Below are positions 1 through 5,982 of a stretch of DNA of 5,982 nt, piece after piece; within the stretch, counting starts at the first letter, position 1; each line of letters opens with the position of its first letter. The notes below the pieces were generated by a model. That model worked only from the letters and a program-made list of their open reading frames with translations. It had not been told where the DNA came from and searched no databases. Source of the DNA: Candidatus Omnitrophota bacterium (GTDB taxonomy: Bacteria; Ratteibacteria; UBA8468; B48-G9; JAFGKM01); NCBI GenBank assembly GCA_022704985.1, contig JAKJFI010000060.1:1-5982 (forward strand), given 5' to 3'. The position numbers and the translations under genes are program-made.

Positions 1-261
1 CAAAGGCACAAAAGGTATGAGGAAGTAAAAGATGCCTACGCATGCCGGAGTGTAAAGGAATATCATGCGCCTCCCTTTTATGGAATAACGCGCAAGCATG
101 AAGGTGGTAACGGTTGACATGAAGCTACCGGTGAATCCCGCAAGTCCTATTAAAAGAGGCCCGCAGTGCTTTACCTGTGCAAGAAACAGCACCATTGCAA
201 TACCGACAAGGTTTGACATACAGGTCATGAGAAAAGATGTAAGATATATTGAAGGAAACAT
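1..261 (-). CDS. MFS-like membrane transporter, N-terminal part (cut by the window edge)
   Basis: The frame is open from an ATG at 261-259 through the left edge, giving the first 87 residues of a hydrophobic protein. The start is supported by GGAG at 270-267, five bases upstream, and by a good promoter further upstream. Three likely membrane segments can be read at about residues 6-30, 36-57 and 67-87. A short basic loop containing IKGRR (61-65) separates the second and third. This layout matches the beginning of a 12-helix major facilitator transporter, where the loop between helices 2 and 3 carries the basic motif A (G-x-x-x-D-x-x-G-R-R). Here the GRR part remains but the usual acidic residue is not evident. 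The product would sit in the cytoplasmic membrane; its substrate cannot be inferred. It follows rho on the same strand but appears to have its own promoter. That it is a membrane protein is fairly sure; MFS membership is an inference from three helices and one loop. Confidence 0.7.
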   Translation of the reverse strand, partial: MFPSIYLTSFLMTCMSNLVGIAMVLFLAQVKHCGPLLIGLAGFTGSFMSTVTTFMLARYSIKGRRMIFLYTPACVGIFYFLIPFVPL

Positions 262-292
262 TTATTCTCCATAAGTCAATTTAAACAAGAGA

Positions 293-321
293 ATGATATC
301 CGCAAACAGCGTCCTTGTCAA
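293..321 (-). promoter_or_regulatory. Sigma-70-type promoter of the MFS-like gene
   Basis: On the minus strand TTGACA (321-316) is a perfect -35 box. A 17-base spacer (315-299) separates it from TATCAT (298-293), which matches the -10 consensus TATAAT at five of six bases. Transcription would begin near 286, leaving a leader of about 25 bases before the ATG at 261, with the ribosome site GGAG in it. Position, spacing and orientation all fit the downstream gene. It lies in non-coding DNA after rho. This is a consensus match only; no start site has been measured. Confidence 0.72.
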
Positions 322-336
322 AAAACGCCGTTTTTT
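320..336. repeat. Small perfect inverted repeat at the edge of the -35 box
   Basis: On the plus strand AAAAAAC (320-326), a three-base spacer GCC, and GTTTTTT (330-336) form a perfect 7-bp inverted repeat; T continues to 338. On the minus strand the right arm runs into the TTGACA box. As RNA from rho it would be a weak, mostly A-U hairpin whose T run lies inside the stem, so it is a poor intrinsic terminator. It could instead be a small protein-binding site over the promoter. Neither role is established. Confidence 0.35.
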
Positions 337-354
337 TTAAGGTGATTTTTTTTT
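322..354 (-). promoter_or_regulatory. A/T-rich UP-like element upstream of the -35 box
   Basis: Directly upstream of the -35 box the minus strand has A9 (354-346), a short spacer, A8 (338-331), then a G+C-rich five-base core and a T run that merges into TTGACA. The two A tracts form a direct repeat, CTTAAAAAAAA. A-tract DNA in this position is the typical binding site for the C-terminal domains of the RNA polymerase alpha subunits and raises promoter strength. The alternative is that the tract is only spacer or part of a weak terminator. Confidence 0.4.
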
Positions 355-406
355 AAGCGACCGAGATGGAAAAACTATCGTCTGAAGGCTATGCAGGAAG
401 GCTTAA

Positions 407-454
407 CAGATGCCGCGCGCTCCGGTCCGATTTCATCCATACCGGCATCTGCCG
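407..454 (-). other. Two mutually exclusive hairpins in the rho 3' untranslated region
   Basis: On the plus strand CAGATGCCG (407-415) and CGGCATCTG (443-451) are perfect 9-bp inverted repeats enclosing 27 bases. The second arm also lies in a local hairpin, CGGC-ATCT-GCCG (443-454). Both cannot form at once because they share 443-451. In the rho transcript the local hairpin is made first and the longer one could replace it. No T tract follows, so this is not a standard intrinsic terminator. It may protect the 3' end of the message or be chance; no protein-coding frame here is convincing. Confidence 0.4.
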
Positions 455-478
455 CATTTTCAGCCAAGACCTTTCTGG

Positions 479-1771
479 TCAAGAAGTTTGCGTTTTTATT
501 GAAAGAAGCAGTTCTATGTTCGACTTTGAATTTTTCATCCTTGCTATAAGGAGTTCCATCGCTTCCACGGGATTTAGGGGCGCAAGCACCTTTCTGAAAA
601 GCCACATGAGTTGAAGTTCTTCGGAGTTTACCAGAAGTTCTTCGCGCCGCGTGCCCGACCTGTTGATATCGATGGCAGGGAAGGTTCTCCTGTCGGAAAG
701 TTTCCTTTCAAGGTTTATCTCCATGTTTCCCGTGCCTTTAAATTCTTCAAATATGACATCATCCATTTTGCTTCCGGTGTCGATCAGGGCGGTACCGATT
801 ATGGTAAGGCTGCCGCCTTCTTCTATGTTACGCGCCGCTCCGAAAAATCTCTTGGGCTTATCTAGAGCGTTGGATTCAAGTCCGCCGGTCATAATTTTTC
901 CCGTATGCGGAACAAGTACGTTATAAGCGCGGGCAAGACGCGTAATGCTGTCCAGCAGTATCACCACGTCCATTCGGTGTTCCACGAGTCGCTTTGCTTT
1001 TTCCATTACTATTTCTGCTACCTGAGTATGGCGTTCAGGGGACTCGTCAAAAGTTGCGCTTATAACCTCGCCGCGGACAAGCCTTTTCATTTCAGTTACT
1101 TCCTCCGGTCGTTCAGCGATAAGAAGAACTATGAGGTGAACTTCCGGATTTTTTTCAGCGATAGCGTTGGCAAGTTTCTGGAGGATTACCGTTTTGCCAG
1201 TCCTGGGAGGAGACACTATAAGTCCTCTCTGCCCTTTGCCTATGGGGGTGACGAGATCTATGACCCTGGTTGTTATCTCCTCGGAAGACGTTTCAAGCAG
1301 GAATCTCTGGTTCGGATGGATAGGTGTCAGTTCCTCAAAAGGTATCCGCGCCTGTATCTTTTCAGGGGTCTCGGAGTTAACACGTTCCACCTTGAGCAGA
1401 GCGAAATACTTCTCGTTGTCTTTCGGCGGTCTTATCTGCCCGGAAACTGTATCTCCGGTTTTCAAAGCAAATTTCTTTATCTGAGAAGGAGATATGTATA
1501 TATCATCGGGACCCGGCAGGTAATTATAATTGGGAGAGCGCAGGAATCCGAACCCGTCCGGAAGTATCTCAAGCACTCCCTCGCCGAACAACAGCCCCTC
1601 CCTCTTGGTCTGGGATTCCATAATCTTAAAGATAAGTTCTTCCTTTCTGAGGTTGCTGACTCCGTCAACCTTCAAATTCTTGGCAATAACCTGAAGCTTG
1701 GGTATTGTCAGTTTCCTGAGAGCCGCTATATCCATTTCCTTGATAGCATTATTCGTCATATTATTTTCCAT
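479..1771 (-). CDS. rho: Transcription termination factor Rho
   Basis: Rho is the hexameric RNA-dependent ATPase/helicase that ends transcription at Rho-dependent sites. With the ATG at 1771 the protein has 430 residues, close to the usual 420. Order of parts: a helical Rho N domain at about 16-56; the cold-shock-like RNA-binding domain at 63-129 with the DGFGFLR signature; then the RecA-like ATPase. Walker A is SPPRTGKT (187-194). The catalytic-glutamate segment is [10 protein letters not shown] (219-228), Walker B is DVVILLDS (268-275), the Q loop surrounds GGLESNAL, the R loop is KGTGNME (345-351), and the arginine-rich segment [11 protein letters not shown] follows. All main catalytic residues are present; the aspartate usual just before ERPEE is alanine (A219). 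The start was chosen for GAGGA five bases upstream. A GTG at 1783-1781, overlapping the coaE stop as GTGA, would add four residues but has no ribosome site. The gene closes a tightly packed operon and is probably translationally coupled to coaE. Confidence 0.97.
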   Translation of the reverse strand: MENNMTNNAIKEMDIAALRKLTIPKLQVIAKNLKVDGVSNLRKEELIFKIMESQTKREGLLFGEGVLEILPDGFGFLRSPNYNYLPGPDDIYISPSQIKKFALKTGDTVSGQIRPPKDNEKYFALLKVERVNSETPEKIQARIPFEELTPIHPNQRFLLETSSEEITTRVIDLVTPIGKGQRGLIVSPPRTGKTVILQKLANAIAEKNPEVHLIVLLIAERPEEVTEMKRLVRGEVISATFDESPERHTQVAEIVMEKAKRLVEHRMDVVILLDSITRLARAYNVLVPHTGKIMTGGLESNALDKPKRFFGAARNIEEGGSLTIIGTALIDTGSKMDDVIFEEFKGTGNMEINLERKLSDRRTFPAIDINRSGTRREELLVNSEELQLMWLFRKVLAPLNPVEAMELLIARMKNSKSNIELLLSIKTQTS

Positions 1772-1776
1772 GTTTT

Positions 1777-1781
1777 TCCTC
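1777..1781 (-). promoter_or_regulatory. Ribosome binding site that decides the rho start
   Basis: On the minus strand GAGGA (1781-1777) lies five bases before the ATG at 1771-1769. It overlaps the coaE stop codon TGA (1782-1780), so ribosomes finishing coaE sit directly on it, which suggests coupled translation. The in-frame GTG at 1783 overlaps this same site and has nothing similar upstream, which argues against it. Confidence 0.6.
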
Positions 1782-2394
1782 ACGTTTTGGTCAGCAGTTT
1801 AATTAGTTTCTTAACCTGTTTTTCGGTGTCTTGAAGGGAGCCGGAATTGTCAATGCAGTAATCGGCCTTTTTTTCTTTTATCTCGAGGGGTATCTGGTTC
1901 CGCCACCTGTTTTCTATCTCTTCTTCCTGGTATTTCCGACTAAGCCTTTTTTTGATTTTCTCGCGGGAAGCCGCAACAACAATCACATTGTGGAAAAGAT
2001 TTTCCGATTTTGTTTCGAACAGCAATGGAATTTCAACGACTATTATACCACTTTTTCCATTGTAGTCAAATATGATTTTGTCAATCTCCCTGAACACCTC
2101 CGGATGTAGCAGATTCTCGAGTTCAAGCTTCTTTTGCCGGTCGCTGAAAACGATTTCAGCGAGTTTCTTCCTGTCAATCCGTCCCGCTCGGATTACCCGT
2201 TTGCCAAAGCGCTTCTCAATCCCTGCGGCGATATCCTTCCTGCCGAGCAGGCGATGCACTATCGCATCGCAGGAGATTACGGGTATCCCTTCCCTTGCAA
2301 ATATTGATGTTACGGTGGATTTTCCTGAACCGAGGATGCCCGTCACCGCCACCCTCAGCAATTTTCTGTCTTTCTTCAGGTGCCCATATCCCAT
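1780..2394 (-). CDS. coaE: Dephospho-CoA kinase
   Basis: CoaE phosphorylates the ribose 3'-hydroxyl of dephospho-CoA with ATP, the last step of coenzyme A synthesis, in the cytoplasm. The 204-residue product is of normal family length. It shows the P-loop GILGSGKST (19-27), where most relatives have GGIGSGKS. It also has the substrate-binding segment [10 protein letters not shown] (40-49) with D43, the LHP motif (96-98), VEIPLLFE (120-127), and the lid and C-terminal region with [19 protein letters not shown] (165-183). The ATG at 2394 overlaps the end of ahcY by 19 bases and has an A/T-only stretch in front with no ribosome site. The family usually begins only a few residues before the P-loop strand, so an in-frame TTG at 2361-2359 (residue 12) is a reasonable alternative; its own ribosome site is also weak. 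The function is secure; the start is not. Confidence 0.93.
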   Translation of the reverse strand: MGYGHLKKDRKLLRVAVTGILGSGKSTVTSIFAREGIPVISCDAIVHRLLGRKDIAAGIEKRFGKRVIRAGRIDRKKLAEIVFSDRQKKLELENLLHPEVFREIDKIIFDYNGKSGIIVVEIPLLFETKSENLFHNVIVVAASREKIKKRLSRKYQEEEIENRWRNQIPLEIKEKKADYCIDNSGSLQDTEKQVKKLIKLLTKT

Positions 2395-3623
2395 GAATTT
2401 ATATATTTTGCCTGTCTGTCGGTGAGTCTGTCAATTCTGATTTGCATGCCCTTGAGTTTGAGTTCTGCAACGTTCTTGTCTATTTTTTCTGGCACCTGAT
2501 ATACCGCCGGTTTCAAAGAAGGGTTTTCCATCAGGTATTTTACCGACAGGAACTGATTTGCAAAACTCATGTCCATTACCGCCGAGGGATGACCTTCGGC
2601 ACATGCGAGATTCACGAGTCGTCCTTCACCCAGCACGCAGACTCTTTTTCCGTTTGCAAAAATATATTCGTCAAGTCCGTCGCGCACATTCCGCCTCTTT
2701 GCGTTTTTTCCGAGTTCTACAAGGTCTATTTCTACGTTAAAATGGCCTGCATTTCCAAGAATTGCGCCGTCCTTCATTTTTCTTATGTCGTCAACTGTTA
2801 TCACGGAAATGTTGCCTGTAGCCGTAATAAATACATCTCCTCGCACTGCGGCGTCTGTAAAGGGCATTACTGAGTAGCCGTCCATGGCGGCTTCGAGCGC
2901 CTTGAGAGGGTCCACTTCAGTAATAATTACGTTGGCGCCCATGCCTTTGAATCTCGCCGCTATCCCCCTTCCGCACCATCCGTATCCGCATACCACGGCG
3001 TTCTTGCCTGCAAGCAGAATATTGGTTGCCCTCAGTATTCCGTCTATTGTAGATTGTCCGGTTCCGTATCTGTTATCAAAAAAATGCTTTGTTGAGGCAT
3101 CATTTACCGCAATGACGGGGAACTTCAGAAGTCCGCTTTTGGCAAGGCTTTTCAGACGAACTACCCCTGTTGTTGTTTCCTCGGTCGCCCCTATGAGGTT
3201 TTCTGCCAGAGAAGGATTCCTGTGAAGCGAAGATATGAGGTCGCACCCGTCATCAACCACCAGATGCGGTTTTTTCTCCATGACGTTCTTTATGTTCTCG
3301 TAATAGGATTTCCTGTTGTCTCCGCGCTTTCCGAAAACACTAATCTTTTCTTTCTTTACCAGATACGCCGCCACGTCATCCTGGGTGCTTAACGGATTGG
3401 ATGCGCATAGAAAGACCTGAGCGCCTGCGTCTCGCATGTTAACCATGAGATTTGCCGTTTCCGTTGTGATGTGCAGACAACATCCTATCCGCATATTCTT
3501 GAAAAGCTTTTTATTTCCGTAACGTCCGCGCAGAAGTTCAAGCACCTGCATGTGCCTGAATGCCCATTCAACGCGTTTTTTTCCCTTGTCTGCAAGCCCT
3601 ATGTCTTTTATGGAATAATCCAT
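2376..3623 (-). CDS. ahcY: Adenosylhomocysteinase (S-adenosyl-L-homocysteine hydrolase)
   Basis: AhcY splits S-adenosylhomocysteine, the inhibitory product of SAM-dependent methylation, into adenosine and homocysteine, using tightly bound NAD. The 415-residue product has CLHITTET (49-56) with H51, SNPLSTQDDVAA (75-86), DDGCDL (124-129), EETTTGV (148-154), and VNDASTKHFFDNRYGTGQS (173-191) with K179, D183 and N184. The NAD-binding loop is GYGWCGRGIA (213-222), and NLACAEGHP (338-346) carries the late histidine H345. These are the expected substrate and cofactor residues. The protein is of the compact type found in archaea and Thermotoga-like bacteria, ending in YINSWDMGT instead of the DHYRY tail of animal and many proteobacterial enzymes. 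The ATG at 3623 has a strong ribosome site seven bases upstream. It directly follows metK, so SAM production and S-adenosylhomocysteine removal are encoded together. Confidence 0.97.
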   Translation of the reverse strand: MDYSIKDIGLADKGKKRVEWAFRHMQVLELLRGRYGNKKLFKNMRIGCCLHITTETANLMVNMRDAGAQVFLCASNPLSTQDDVAAYLVKKEKISVFGKRGDNRKSYYENIKNVMEKKPHLVVDDGCDLISSLHRNPSLAENLIGATEETTTGVVRLKSLAKSGLLKFPVIAVNDASTKHFFDNRYGTGQSTIDGILRATNILLAGKNAVVCGYGWCGRGIAARFKGMGANVIITEVDPLKALEAAMDGYSVMPFTDAAVRGDVFITATGNISVITVDDIRKMKDGAILGNAGHFNVEIDLVELGKNAKRRNVRDGLDEYIFANGKRVCVLGEGRLVNLACAEGHPSAVMDMSFANQFLSVKYLMENPSLKPAVYQVPEKIDKNVAELKLKGMQIRIDRLTDRQAKYINSWDMGT

Positions 3624-3630
3624 TGTGAAA

Positions 3631-3639
3631 ACCTCCCTT
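3631..3639 (-). promoter_or_regulatory. Strong ribosome binding site of ahcY
   Basis: On the minus strand TAAGGGAGGT lies seven bases before the ahcY ATG and fixes that start. It sits in the only real gap inside the operon (3624-3678, 55 bases). I see no -35/-10 pair, hairpin terminator or SAM riboswitch in that gap, so ahcY is most simply read from the metK transcript. Confidence 0.7.
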
Positions 3640-3678
3640 AGGTCTTAATGTTTCTGCGACAGGTCGTACGCTGAACTA

Positions 3679-4815
3679 TCACGCTTTCCTGAAGATGCAA
3701 ACGGAATCCTTCTTCTCCCAGTTGAAAGCGTCTTCTTCCCTTCCGAAATGTCCGTAGCATGCGGTTTTTCTGTATATAGGCCTTAAGAGAGCGAGTTTCT
3801 CTATAATCCCTTTGGGAGAAAGGTCAAAATTCTTTCTTATCAGGCGTACTATCTCATCGTCCGGCAAAAGCCCTGTCTTTCTCGTGTTTATCATTATTGA
3901 AACCGGTTGTTTTACCCCTATCACATACGCTATCTGTATCTCGCATTTTTTCGCGAGACCGGAAGCAACTATGTTCTTTGCGAGGTACCTGGCCATATAA
4001 GATGCCGACCTGTCAACCTTCGTCGGATCTTTTCCCGAGAAAGATCCTCCGCCGTGACTTCCCACCCCTCCATAGGTATCCACTATTATCTTTCTGCCTG
4101 TTACTCCGGTGTCCGCCTTAGGGCCTCCTACGATGAATCTTCCTGTAGGATTTACGTATATGCTCATCTTTTTACTTCTTATCGATGAAGGGATTACCCT
4201 GTTGATTACAAGCTCTGTCAGGTCTTCTTTTATTTTTTTCTGTGATACCCCGGAGTCGTGCTGAGTGGAAAGAACCACGCTTTCGACCGTCGTCGGTACG
4301 CCGTTTTCGTAACGCACGGTAACCTGAGATTTTCCGTCGGGTCTAAGGTATTTCAACTCCTTCTTCCTGCGAATATCGGCAAGTTTCTTAACAAGCTTAT
4401 GCGCAAGGGTTATCGGAAGCGGCATGAATTCCGGCGTTTCAGATGTGGCGTACCCGAACATCATACCCTGGTCCCCCGCTCCTCCTTTGTCAACGCCCAG
4501 CGCAATGTCAGGAGACTGGTTCTGTATCGATGTGATGATGGCGCTGGAATTAAAATCGAATCCGTATGACGGTTCCGTGTAACCAATTTCGGAAAGCAAT
4601 TTTCTTGCGATACTCGATATGTCAACGTATCCCTTTGTTGTTATCTCTCCTGCCACAAATATGAGACCCCGGGTCGTCAGAGTCTCGCACGCAACCCGTC
4701 CGTTCTTATCCTGTCTTAAGACTTCGTCCAATATTGAATCAGATATCTGGTCGCATATCTTGTCCGGATGACCTTCCGTTACAGATTCCGAAGTAAACAT
4801 ATAAGAGTTTCCCAT
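3679..4815 (-). CDS. metK: S-adenosylmethionine synthetase (methionine adenosyltransferase)
   Basis: MetK joins methionine and ATP to make SAM, releasing phosphate and pyrophosphate; it works as a cytoplasmic tetramer with Mg2+ and K+. The 378-residue product is near the usual length. It begins with [13 protein letters not shown] (7-19), carrying H16 and D18 of the active site. Signature 1, [12 protein letters not shown], is at 112-123, and [10 protein letters not shown] (157-166) supplies K162. [12 protein letters not shown] (239-250) gives R241 and K242. Signature 2 is GGGSFSGKD (255-263), with K262, K266 and D268 following the family pattern; serine replaces the more common alanine, an accepted variant. 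The ATG shares one base with the stop of the upstream isomerase gene (TAATG), and GGGAGG at 4827-4822 lies at a good distance, so the two are translationally coupled. It ends in tandem stops, TGA TAG. No catalytic residue is missing. Confidence 0.98.
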   Translation of the reverse strand: MGNSYMFTSESVTEGHPDKICDQISDSILDEVLRQDKNGRVACETLTTRGLIFVAGEITTKGYVDISSIARKLLSEIGYTEPSYGFDFNSSAIITSIQNQSPDIALGVDKGGAGDQGMMFGYATSETPEFMPLPITLAHKLVKKLADIRRKKELKYLRPDGKSQVTVRYENGVPTTVESVVLSTQHDSGVSQKKIKEDLTELVINRVIPSSIRSKKMSIYVNPTGRFIVGGPKADTGVTGRKIIVDTYGGVGSHGGGSFSGKDPTKVDRSASYMARYLAKNIVASGLAKKCEIQIAYVIGVKQPVSIMINTRKTGLLPDDEIVRLIRKNFDLSPKGIIEKLALLRPIYRKTACYGHFGREEDAFNWEKKDSVCIFRKA

Positions 4816-5852
4816 TATTTGCCTCCCATTCGTTTCTTGAGCAGGTCTATTTCGTTTATCTCTGTAGGATTAGAATCGTTCAAAAGGGCGAGATAGTAGC
4901 TTACCCAGTCGCCGAGTATTATCATGTAAAAAATTTGTTCCAGCAGGTTGTCTCCCTCTGCCCGTATCTCAAGGATATCCTGCCTGACCTTCATAATTAT
5001 CTCCCTGACCGCGTCGAATCTTATCTGTGTCCTCGGATGTTCGCTGCCGGTGGTTACCAGAACAGGCACGCATTTCCTTATGAACCATTCAGGGTATCGC
5101 CATGACATTATCTCGTTATGGTTCATCTCTGGGAGGACATTTATGAAAGCGAATGACTTGCTGTTTTCAGCTATCTGCGTTTTCCACCTGGTTGTTGCGG
5201 CCAGGAGACGCGTGTCGGAATATATCAAAGCCACCTTGTCGTGAAATTTTTCCGCTATCTTCAATGCCGGGTTCCCGCTCTTGCCCGGAAACTGGCTTTC
5301 AGCCCATTTTTCAACCTTGGAGAAAAACGAATCACTGATTTCAGGCACAACCCCGAGTGCGCTCATTATCCTGTAACATGGAAAGAAAAGGTATCCCATA
5401 GCACACCTGGGAGGGTATCCTGAAGGTATTTTGACGAAAGGAGCATTGGCGGCACGTGCGACTTCCTCTATCCTGCCGTTGCTTGATATACTGACAAGTC
5501 CGCAACCTCTCTCACGGGCGGATTGCATCGAGCTTAAAGTCTCCTCGGTATTGCCGGAATAACTCACTACCGTTACCAACGTATCTTTATCGGCGTGCGA
5601 CGGAAGACCGTAATCCCTGTGAACCGAACAGGGTATTTTAGAGTGTCCGTTTGAGATAGCGCTTATTATATCAGCGCCTATTGCAGAGCCGCCCATTCCG
5701 CAGAAGACTATCTTTTTAAACTTTCCCTCAGGAATGGCGGGGCAGGGGAGTGCATATCCTTCCCGGCACTGCGCCGGAAAACCTTTAAGTTTGCCGAGCA
5801 TGTCCTGTTTATCAAACTCGCTGATTTTTTCCTGTAAGACTTTAGTTCTCAT
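4815..5852 (-). CDS. Bifunctional phosphoglucose/phosphomannose isomerase
   Basis: This family interconverts glucose 6-phosphate or mannose 6-phosphate with fructose 6-phosphate, linking glycolysis to mannose-derived sugars for cell-surface glycans. The 345-residue product consists of two sugar isomerase (SIS) domains. Visible motifs are [11 protein letters not shown] (52-62), the phosphate-binding SYSGNTEET (97-105), [12 protein letters not shown] (143-154) with the active-site arginine R149, and [10 protein letters not shown] (223-232) with E229. MNHNE (243-247) follows with H245, then [14 protein letters not shown] (328-341) with a likely catalytic lysine near 339. The E229-H245 distance of 16 matches the catalytic pair of the archaeal prototype as I recall it. 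The protein is far shorter than classical Pgi (about 550 residues) and differs from cupin-type ManA. The ATG at 5852 has GGGAG seven bases upstream, and the gene overlaps the upstream gene by 11 bases. Whether both activities are present is inferred from family membership. Confidence 0.92.
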   Translation of the reverse strand: MRTKVLQEKISEFDKQDMLGKLKGFPAQCREGYALPCPAIPEGKFKKIVFCGMGGSAIGADIISAISNGHSKIPCSVHRDYGLPSHADKDTLVTVVSYSGNTEETLSSMQSARERGCGLVSISSNGRIEEVARAANAPFVKIPSGYPPRCAMGYLFFPCYRIMSALGVVPEISDSFFSKVEKWAESQFPGKSGNPALKIAEKFHDKVALIYSDTRLLAATTRWKTQIAENSKSFAFINVLPEMNHNEIMSWRYPEWFIRKCVPVLVTTGSEHPRTQIRFDAVREIIMKVRQDILEIRAEGDNLLEQIFYMIILGDWVSYYLALLNDSNPTEINEIDLLKKRMGGK

Positions 5853-5982
5853 TATGACTCTCCCGTTTTAGTTCATCCAGAAGATACGCGAATGCTTTTT
5901 CATGGGTATCGAAAAGAAGCGCCCTTTCTGCGATTTCACGCAGTTTGCAATATGTCATGCTCCTGATTTTTTCCTTTACCGC
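5842..5982 (-). CDS. ptsI: Probable PTS enzyme I (phosphoenolpyruvate-protein phosphotransferase), C-terminal tail only
   Basis: The frame is open from the right edge to a TAA at 5844-5842, giving the last 46 residues of a protein whose start lies outside the window. The other two minus-strand frames hit stops within this stretch. The tail begins VKEKIRSMTYCKLREIAERA and continues as a charged helix to the end. It resembles the C-terminus of enzyme I, where an IRS/IRN step is followed by a helix of the form LAEQAL and then a final helix; in E. coli this is IRNTNFEDAKVLAEQAL as I remember it. Enzyme I takes phosphate from PEP and passes it to HPr, in the cytoplasm. The catalytic histidine and the PEP-binding barrel are not in the window, so the call rests on the tail alone. 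The gene overlaps the isomerase by 11 bases, indicating one transcript, and a sugar-phosphate isomerase next door fits a sugar uptake or regulatory role. Confidence 0.65.
   Translation of the reverse strand, partial: AVKEKIRSMTYCKLREIAERALLFDTHEKAFAYLLDELKRESHNEN

Noticed and set aside
76..88. The 13-base string TTTTATGGAATAA, also seen near 3607-3619
   Set aside because: Both copies encode YSIK in unrelated proteins (the MFS-like protein and the AhcY N-terminus), so this is a coincidence of codons.
320..336. Intrinsic terminator for the rho operon
   Set aside because: The inverted repeat is nearly all A-T, with the T run inside the stem, and it overlaps a strong -35 box; it does not meet the usual pattern of a G+C-rich stem followed by T residues.
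382..403. Direct repeat GAAGGCT (plus strand, 384-390 and 397-403) after rho
   Set aside because: Two 7-base copies a few bases apart are within chance expectation and lack other signs of a functional element.
375..605. A 76-residue minus-strand frame overlapping the end of rho and running into the 3' region
   Set aside because: More than half lies within rho in another frame, it has no recognisable motif, and rho ends normally in its own frame, so a frameshifted tail is not needed.
905..1834. A 309-residue open frame on the plus strand opposite rho and coaE
   Set aside because: It is wholly antisense to two well-recognised genes, its translation shows no family motifs and is unusually rich in Phe, Tyr, Ser and Arg, and I see no clear ribosome site. 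It is a by-product of rho codon use.
3624..3678. SAM or SAH riboswitch between metK and ahcY
   Set aside because: The gap is only 55 bases, shows no multi-helix fold by eye, and contains mainly the ahcY ribosome site.

Overview
The window holds a compact run of bacterial housekeeping genes, all on the minus strand. In transcription order (right to left) they are: the C-terminal tail of a probable PTS enzyme I (5982-5842); a bifunctional phosphoglucose/phosphomannose isomerase (5852-4815); S-adenosylmethionine synthetase metK (4815-3679); adenosylhomocysteinase ahcY (3623-2376); dephospho-CoA kinase coaE (2394-1780); and transcription termination factor rho (1771-479). After a 217-base gap lies the N-terminal part of a membrane protein that resembles an MFS transporter (261-1), cut by the left edge. 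I see no mobile element, CRISPR array, tRNA or rRNA.

Five genes and the enzyme I tail look like one transcription unit. Four of the five junctions overlap (11, 1, 19 and 4 bases, the last if rho starts at its GTG). The fifth, metK-ahcY, is 55 bases with a strong ribosome binding site just before ahcY. I found no internal promoter. The one convincing promoter lies after rho, at 293-321: TTGACA, 17 bases, TATCAT, with an A/T-rich UP-like stretch upstream. It serves the MFS-like gene, so that gene appears to be a separate unit.

The metabolic themes are sugar-phosphate entry (enzyme I, Pgi/Pmi), the methyl cycle (MetK makes SAM, AhcY removes the S-adenosylhomocysteine left after methyl transfer), the last step of coenzyme A synthesis (CoaE) and transcription termination (Rho). 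The genes share no obvious pathway beyond metK-ahcY. The unit looks like a growth-linked housekeeping operon and not a specialised system.

The organism is a bacterium: Rho, CoaE and enzyme I are bacterial and the Shine-Dalgarno sites are canonical. The compact ahcY, the bifunctional sugar isomerase in place of a classical Pgi, and the tight gene order suggest a deep-branching, probably uncultivated lineage. Omnitrophota-like bacteria are my best guess, from memory of similar gene orders, and this is low confidence. I found no evidence of an undescribed system; the most notable points are small: a changed residue in Rho's ATPase site, competing hairpins after rho, and the strong promoter of the MFS-like gene.
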